Shown here: piece by piece, positions 58,098 to 64,000 of the stretch
How positions within the stretch are numbered: the stretch's first letter is position 1
Layout of the letters: each line of letters starts with the position of its first letter
DNA from: Lichtheimia corymbifera B2541
Taxonomy: Eukaryota; Mucoromycota; Mucoromycetes; Mucorales; Lichtheimiaceae
Direction: 5' to 3'
NCBI GenBank assembly: GCA_000697475.1
Contig: JNEU01000706.1
Span: forward strand, 1-64,000
DNA: 64,000 bases
Notes under the pieces: generated by a model
Databases searched by the model: none
Told to the model about the DNA's origin: nothing
Seen by the model: only the letters and a program-made list of their open reading frames with translations
Made by a program: the position numbers and the translations under genes

Positions 58098-59375
58098 ATG
58101 ATACCCTCACCCACTGCAACACATGTTCGATCAGAAATTGTCATGGGTGGCATTGACACCCGGCTTCAACCACTCCGCCATCACGTTTTCCAACTACCCA
58201 CACCTACCGTGATCCATGAAAGCAAGCGACAAGAAACCGAGTTGCGTAAACGGATACGAGACATTTATGACGACCCATCGCTTGAGAGCAAAGAAAAGGC
58301 GAGAAAAGTCCAGGTAAATAATTTGACCACCACCACCACCAACCAACCAATCTCACCATTGTATACATATCACATCCAGCAACTCATGTCGTCACGAACA
58401 AAATGTGCTACTACTACTACTACACCCATGTTACAAAACCCTGCGTTGGATGATGAACGAATGCCGACGTATCATGTATGTTTTGCAATGATGTCACGAG
58501 ATTACAAGTCACTCATGCATGAATGACAATGTTTGCAGGATCACAAGGAAACCATTCTAGGATGCACGCATTATCAACGCAAGGTGAAGCTTCAAGCCGA
58601 ATGCTGTGGTCGGCTATTTACCTGTCGCTTTTGCCACGATGAAGCGAGTGATCACATGATTGATCGGTATGTAATGATGACGATAAACGACCTAGATGAG
58701 ACAAGGATGCTTACAATATCTTGTGACTCAAGTAGCCACACGACGAAAAACATGATGTGCATGTTATGCAAGACCCTTCAGCCTGCTGCCAAAGTATGCC
58801 GTGCATGTGGTGTTGAAGCTGCACGCTACTATTGTGACAAGTGCAAGCTGTGGGATGACCAACCTGATGCTTCTGCATACCACTGTGATGATTGTGGTAT
58901 TTGTCGCAAAGGCCAAGGCCTCGGCAAGGATTTCTTCCACTGCAAAACCTGTAACGTGTGCATGACCATCAGCATGCAAAACAACCACAAGTGCATCGAG
59001 CGCAGCCTCGAGAGTGATTGTCCTATTTGCGGCGAATACATGTTCACCAGTCGCACCCCAGTGACCTTTTTACCCTGTGGTCATTGCATTCACAAACCAT
59101 GCTACACTGCTTACAGTCAAACTGCCTATCAATGCCCTACCTGCCTCAAAAGTATGACCGATATGTCCGCCTATTTTAAGCTCATTGACGAAGAAATGCG
59201 TCAACAACCTATGCCTGAAGAGTACAAGTCTTATGTTTCTACCATCTTTTGCAACGACTGCCAATCTCGTTCCACCAATGTCCCCTTCCACTTTTTCTAC
59301 CACAAGTGCACCCACTGTGCAAGCTATAATACCACGGTCCTTTCTACTCTTTCTCCCTGCTGTCCACCATCATGA
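58098..59375 (+). CDS. RCHY1: CHY and RING zinc-finger E3 ubiquitin ligase (PIRH2-like)
   Basis: Four exons (58098-58313, 58380-58475, 58539-58666, 58733-59375) give 360 residues. In order: a helical N-terminal extension (RQETELRKRIRDIYDDPSLE), a CHY zinc finger (GCTHYQRKVKLQAECCGRLF, then CRFCHDEASDH), a CTCHY finger (YYCDKCKLWDD, YHCDDCGICRKG, HCKTCNVCM), a RING-H2 domain (CPICGEYMF, LPCGHCIHKPCY, CPTC) and a C-terminal zinc ribbon (FCNDC, HKCTHCASYNT). This is the full architecture of RCHY1/PIRH2, where the RING recruits the E2. In animals it marks p53 for destruction; in fungi related proteins respond to metals or stress. The target here is unknown. Three TCGCGCGA sites lie upstream. Confidence 0.96.
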
Positions 59376-59474
59376 AAAGTTTGTTCTTCTTGTCATCTTT
59401 TCCCTTGTTTTGCTTTCCGAAAACATCATTGTACATAAAACATCACGCAACTGTGTAAGATCGTCTTCATTCTT

Positions 59475-60131
59475 CTATTTATCCTTATCATGGCTATCTA
59501 CGTGCTGCTTGATCATGGAACGCACTTTGGGAATCACTATAAATTGGCCAAACACCAGGACGAGTACAATGGCTATGACGACCTTGTATACTTGATAGAA
59601 TAAGAAGCCCAGGTATAAATTCTCCAGCACTAGACATGATACATCATCATCAGTAATTGACCCCCCTTTCCTTCCAGATCCTTCATTTTCACATGATTAC
59701 CAATGTCAAAAGTGACAGGAGCGTTCTCCATTCCTTGGATGTTTGATACACCGGCATAGATTGCTTCCACACGTAATAGACAATCATCCTCGAGCGTCAT
59801 TGAGAAATCGGTGGGTGACTAAATAATACATGCAACTTTCAATTTGAAGCACTGATAGAGAGATGTTATCCCATCTTACTGTTGCTGGATACGAAATACG
59901 AGCTTCATAACGCATCCCTGGTTCCAAGTCTTTGAGGGTAAACAAATGCTGTGTTCCAGGTCTGATTTTGACTCGTTCAATAGCTGTGTGAGGCGGGCTC
60001 AATATTGCTATGGAGGTGGATGAAGTTTCAGGACAGGGTCGTTCCCCAGCGGTAAACATAAGCTTTTCGGTATTGGCCGCTGCATAACAAACGAAAAGAC
60101 TGAATGCGGCAATCCACACTGCGCGTAGCAT
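59475..60131 (-). CDS. Small type I membrane protein, unknown function
   Basis: Three exons (60131-59880, 59818-59701, 59629-59475) give 174 residues. A signal peptide is clear (MLRAVWIAAFSLFVCYAAA). The lumenal part of about 105 residues contains HLFTLKDLEPGMRYEARISY and looks like a beta-rich domain with two cysteines (in RPCPET and DDCLLRV). One membrane helix follows (FYQVYKVVIAIVLVLVFGQF), then a short basic cytosolic tail with RSMIKQHVD and DKDK at the end. The layout suggests an ER or endomembrane protein; a Lys near the end is only loosely like a retrieval signal. I cannot name the family. The consistent splicing supports a real gene. It is on the same strand as bL33m. Confidence 0.8.
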
Positions 60132-60274
60132 GATGGAGTCAATGTTGCAAAGAAAAAGAGAAAGAAAAGGAGAGGAAAACAAGTGTTGTGGCTTTGTCAA
60201 TGGATTCCAATTGTATTTGAGTGTTGTCTGAACAAGGTTGACAATGGATAATATATAATATATACACATGCTGG

Positions 60275-60526
60275 TTATTTCATTTTCTTCGTTTCGGTAA
60301 AGAGAACATGCTGCTTGACTATACAAAAAGAGGAGAGAGGGGAGGAGGGAAATGAGAAAGGAAGGCCATACGTCAATTTTGGAATGGAGGACTTACCCAT
60401 GGGATCGTACTTCATCATGGATAACTTTGGACTAATTCTAGGACGGCTCTTGACATAGTTGTAACCAGTACCTGCAGAGGAGACGAGCTTGACAAGGATA
60501 ACTCTTGCTTTTGCCTTCTTTGCCAT
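60275..60526 (-). CDS. MRPL39: Mitochondrial ribosomal protein bL33m
   Basis: Two exons (60526-60397 and 60318-60275) give 57 residues, the normal length for this small protein of the mitochondrial large ribosomal subunit. It reads [20 protein letters not shown], then [20 protein letters not shown], and after the intron [14 protein letters not shown], matching bL33 from end to end. It lacks an obvious cleavable presequence, as is usual for bL33m. The intron falls just before the last 14 residues. Its start codon is 142 bp from that of the divergent S8 gene. Confidence 0.95.
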   Translation of the reverse strand: MAKKAKARVILVKLVSSAGTGYNYVKSRPRISPKLSMMKYDPMGKSSIPKLTYGLPFSFPSSPLSSFCIVKQHVLFTETKKMK

Positions 60527-60668
60527 AGTAAAAAGTGTAAGGAAGTGTAGCAGTGGTGTGCCCTGCCACCTCGAAATTTCTTTTTGATGTCCCGCATAGT
60601 TGGAGTCCTGCCACACAAGAATATCCTCAACTCCAGCTGCTGCCATCTGACAACTCCCTCTTTCCACT
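60527..60668. promoter_or_regulatory. Bidirectional promoter bL33m / S8
   Basis: Only 142 bp separate the two divergent start codons, so core promoters and leaders must overlap. The segment has CT-rich parts next to the S8 start (CAACTCCCTCTTTCCACT). GTCCTGCCACA and CCCTGCCACCT are a repeated TGCCAC-containing pair within it. No TATA box is seen. Confidence 0.6.
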
Positions 60669-61660
60669 ATGGGTAAGATATCCCCTCCCTACATAAATCC
60701 ATCCATCCATCCATTTATCAATGTCATCCACTCATCATCTTTATTCATCCATCTAGGTATTAGCCGCAGCTCACTCTCAAAGTGCTCGTAAGTCATTCAC
60801 CATCCACTTCATCATCACCACCACCATCATTATCGGCAACAGCAGCAGCTATGCAACAGCACACGCTCTGTACCACCAACATTGCCGATATACGTTTCCT
60901 TGACAACCATTTCTCACACATGCATTTTTTTCTTATATCCGATTTAATACAGCAAGACTGGTGCTAAGCGCACTCCTTATCGCAAAAAGAGAAAGTAATA
61001 TCAACGACCGCTTACACCATAAAAGAAAAACACTGACAACGTTTATAAAAAACAGGTTCGAGTTGGGTCGTCCTGCTGCCATGACCAAGCTTGGTGCCAA
61101 GCGTGTCCACACTGTGCGCACTCGTGGTGGTAACTCCAAGTTCCGTGCTCTTCGTTTGGAGTCTGGCAACTACTCTTGGGGCTCTGAAGGTTGCACCCGC
61201 AAGACCCGTATCTTGACTGTCGTCTACAACGCCTCCAACAACGAGTTGGTCCGTACCAACACTCTTGTCAAGAACGCTGTTGTCCAAATTGATGCCACTC
61301 CTTTCCGTCAATGGTACGAGAACCACTATGCCCTTCCTCTCGGCAAGAAGAAGATCGCTACTTCCAAGGCTGAAGAAGTCGCTGCTGCCGTCGCTCAAAA
61401 GTCCAAGAGCGTTCAAAAGAAGGTCGCTGCTCGTCAACAAAACGGTGCCGTCGATCCCCTTTTGGATGATCAATTCGCTGCTGGTCGTCTCTACGCCGTC
61501 ATCTCTTCCCGCCCTGGTCAGTGTGGTCGTGCTGATGGTTACATTCTTGAAGGCAAGGAACTCGAATTCTACCTCAAGAAGATCAAGGTAAGCGTTATAA
61601 ATGATACTACAACCTGTGACGGGGTAACTAACAAGAGTCCTATTATAGTCTCGCAAGTAA
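60669..61660 (+). CDS. RPS8: 40S ribosomal protein eS8
   Basis: A small-subunit ribosomal protein bound to 18S rRNA. Five exons (60669-60672, 60757-60787, 60953-60994, 61056-61587, 61649-61660) give 206 residues. The first exon is just ATGG and the last holds SRK and the stop. Core sequence is canonical: [77 protein letters not shown]. The N-terminus reads [12 protein letters not shown] where most eukaryotes have MGISRDSRHKRS, so four normally fixed residues differ within the 31-nt second exon. Codon use is strongly biased (GTC, AAG, CGT), as expected for high expression; it creates a long false open frame on the other strand. Confidence 0.97.
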
Positions 61661-61707
61661 AGCATTTGGCAATAAAAATTTGGCAACATTGTACATTGGA
61701 TATCACT

Positions 61708-64000
61708 TTACTGCAAAAGTTGAAGGATGAATTGTGATGCTTTTTGTTTGGCTAACTGGGGGTTTTGTTGCTTGTAAAGGGGTGGTGGTCGTAGTACTAT
61801 GGTAAACATTTGCACTGTCATTAAACAAAAAAGGAGATGATCAGCAAAACGTGGGATTGGCATCATGCAAAAGTGACACGCAGGGAAAAGAAAAAAAAGG
61901 AAGCTTACCAATGTGGCACGTGCGTTCTTGTCGTACAGTATCAGGGGCAAGCTGGATGGCATCCTTTACAAAACTTGCAATATACAGCAGAACATTGAGA
62001 TGAATGTAGGGTAGTCTATCCTTTAACTAGTTTTACAACAATAATAAGTTTTCCTTATCCGCTAGTATCAATTGATTTCCCCCCTTTTCAAACTTACCTC
62101 GGCCATCGCTTGTGATGAATCACTGGCTTCTAATGCAAGCTCATATAACGCTGATGGTATCACAGGCTCCGGTAAACATTCGAGAAACGCAACAAGCACG
62201 TCAACCATTGAATTGGCAGCGATCTCGTCAGCGGATGAAGAAGGATCACTCTTATTGAGCAGAATCGTTGTGTCGAGTGCATTGCCGGTATCAAGACATC
62301 GCCGGATGTAATCGCAAATGGCAGGGTCACCATGCTGCAAAAATAGGGTATCCTAATGCGTATATATATCGTTAGTTTTAAGGTCGTGGATGAGATGATA
62401 TATAAGCATACTTACAATAGATAGCATACTCTTGTTCCACAAATAGTTTAGTACACGCCAGAGTTCCTTGGGTAATGTTGCTTGTTGAGTGGAAGTGTTG
62501 TCTGCTGTTGTTATTGCCTGGCCGTTCTTCTTACTGCTGGGGTTAGGGTGGCTGCTCATAGACGATACAGGCAATGACATCAAGGCCAATCGATCCAAAT
62601 GTATACCAAGGCAGGTGGGAATGTATCTACCCTTGACCACAATATATAGATCCTTGCCATTCTCCAATCGTAGCACAAGCACGGTGTCGATTTGTTGGTT
62701 CCCTTCATTGAGCGGGGCAGACACAGCAGGATCCACTCGTATTCGCAAATACAGCATGGTTTTCTCACCTAGACAATGAAATAGGGTTGGGTTAATTGTT
62801 GATCTTCCAGCACAAATCATAAACCACCTACCAGGAGCCAAAACACCAGAGGTTGGATGAATTTGAAGCCATGGTGGACACACTTGCTCTTGCTCTTCAC
62901 CGTCATCCACTTTGGGAACGAATCCAAAAGATGTCAATGTATCTCCAGTGTTTTCAAGCTCAAGCGTCATCTCTTTGGATTCCATGAAATGGATGTCATC
63001 GAATTGTACAAAGGCAGTGGATAGCTGGCATTGTCCGGCATTATTGCTTCTTCCATTGCTGGCTGATATTTGCTGCTTCAAAGCCTTCTCGCATCTCTCA
63101 TAGTTGCTGCTATGGATCTTTCGAACCTATATCAAGTACCATTAGAGAAATGAGTGAATCAGAGTACCATATGTGCACGAACCTTGATCTCCATGTGAGC
63201 ATACACCGGCTTATGGTCACTCAGTAGCATGTCCATGCAGCTGTCATAACGTATAAGCTTGATTGTTGGTTGCTGGGTAACGTCATTTCGAGTGGATGGT
63301 TGGATGCGATCCTTCCTCCATAAAATGCGATCTGTCCAAGCGGGGGCACGTCGTTTGGCACTAACTTATGTATTTAGAATACACAATGAAAAACCCCACC
63401 CTCTCATGCAGACAACAGCCCATTTCACACATACCTCGAATCATACATATTCGTGCCTGCGTCATATTTGTATGTGGGTTGGAAATTGAGTTTGCCTTCT
63501 TCAAACATGGAGAATGCTCTGCCATCTTTCCGCTCAATCGTCAACTAGATACAGATCCAAATAAGAACGTAAGCATAACCATAGTGTCTTAGAACGTTTA
63601 ATATCTTTCTTACCTGGTCAGCTACTATCAGCGTATCCAATTGACCTTTCCGCAGACATGATTTGATCTCTGGTTCTGAAAAGTTGATTCGATAGTTCAA
63701 GTCACCAAGCCAAATGAGGTGGCTATATTGACGCCTATTTAGTATTTCCAAACTTGAATATTCAATTGACATACTTACTCGCAATGGAAAACGGAGCCTT
63801 CCAATGACCAATCACGTGCAACGCCTTGATCGTCCAAAAGAGCCATTCCTTCATCATCAGCATCACTCCAGGAATACTTGACATAATCAATGAGGGGATC
63901 AGGTTGCTGGGTGAACGTCAGGCGTTTGCAAATTTCAATAAAGTCTTGGTTACGGCGATCAACTTGGTCAGTAAAAGCAGCGAGATGGCACCCGACAAAA
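61708..64000 (-). CDS. OCRL/INPP5B-type inositol polyphosphate 5-phosphatase, 3' part
   Basis: The gene enters from the right edge and ends at 61708; the N-terminal half of the phosphatase lies outside. At least nine exons are visible (64000-63779, 63734-63614, 63544-63435, 63360-63183, 63126-62832, 62768-62416, 62352-62098, 62020-61909, 61814-61708). The catalytic domain shows [34 protein letters not shown] and [14 protein letters not shown], removing the 5-phosphate of phosphoinositides such as PI(4,5)P2. An ASH-like beta domain follows ([19 protein letters not shown]). The end is RhoGAP-like ([53 protein letters not shown]). This layout is specific to OCRL/INPP5B, which act on Golgi and endosomes. 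S8 ends 47 bp away, convergent. Confidence 0.94.

Noticed and set aside
61012..61689. Minus-strand open frame of 225 codons opposite S8
   Set aside because: Caused by the strong codon bias of a ribosomal protein gene; it crosses the S8 introns and has no motif.

Overview
The window is nuclear DNA of a filamentous fungus, most likely an early-diverging one of the Mucoromycota (Mucorales type). This is an inference. Genes carry many short GT-AG introns of roughly 50-80 nt, both strands are used with small intergenic gaps, and the housekeeping set includes genes typical of early-diverging fungi and missing from budding yeast: a WNK kinase, NDUFAF5, and an OCRL-type 5-phosphatase with a RhoGAP-like end. 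No bacterial or organellar features are present. For the spliced genes I checked that exon phases add up to an open frame, so most exon borders below are internally consistent, but none is backed by transcript data.

Left third (1-16000) is a repeat-rich accessory region. It opens with the 3' part of a Ty3/gypsy chromovirus, broken by a stop codon and a frameshift, with its 3' LTR. Next is a Tc1 transposon with an intact DD34E transposase, flanked by TA. Then come two paralogous decayed genes of unknown family (5674-6905 and 13062-14206), each inside a direct segmental duplication (5430-7926 and 12490-15421). Between and beside them lies a family of large palindromic foldback repeats: a solitary copy at 8029-8560, an array with a period near 521 bp at about 11005-12390, and four decayed arm copies at 10330-10960.

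From 16047 to the right edge the window is a compact housekeeping block. In order: fibrillarin, the complex I assembly methyltransferase NDUFAF5, a telobox Myb protein, a purple acid phosphatase, COQ4, an ER-type DnaJ protein with a membrane segment, an alpha-arrestin, a WNK kinase, a branched-chain aminotransferase, a 2H phosphoesterase, a Pol I factor RRN6-like protein, the co-chaperone SGT2, a TMCO4/DUF726 hydrolase, a second arrestin, a KDM8/JMJD5-like JmjC oxygenase, a SIS1-type Hsp40, an F-box protein, serine palmitoyltransferase LCB2, a CHY/RING E3 ligase, a small type I membrane protein, mitochondrial bL33m, ribosomal protein S8 and the 3' part of an OCRL/INPP5B-type phosphatase.

Several genes share themes: ribosome production (fibrillarin, RRN6, S8, bL33m), mitochondrial function (NDUFAF5, COQ4, BCAT, bL33m), protein folding and tail-anchored protein handling (DnaJ, SIS1, SGT2), and membrane lipid and traffic control (LCB2, OCRL-like, two arrestins). 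They are not an operon or an evident cluster. Many neighbours are divergent pairs that may share promoters, the tightest being bL33m/S8 with 142 bp between start codons. The most unusual structure is the palindrome family and its link to the duplicated unknown gene.
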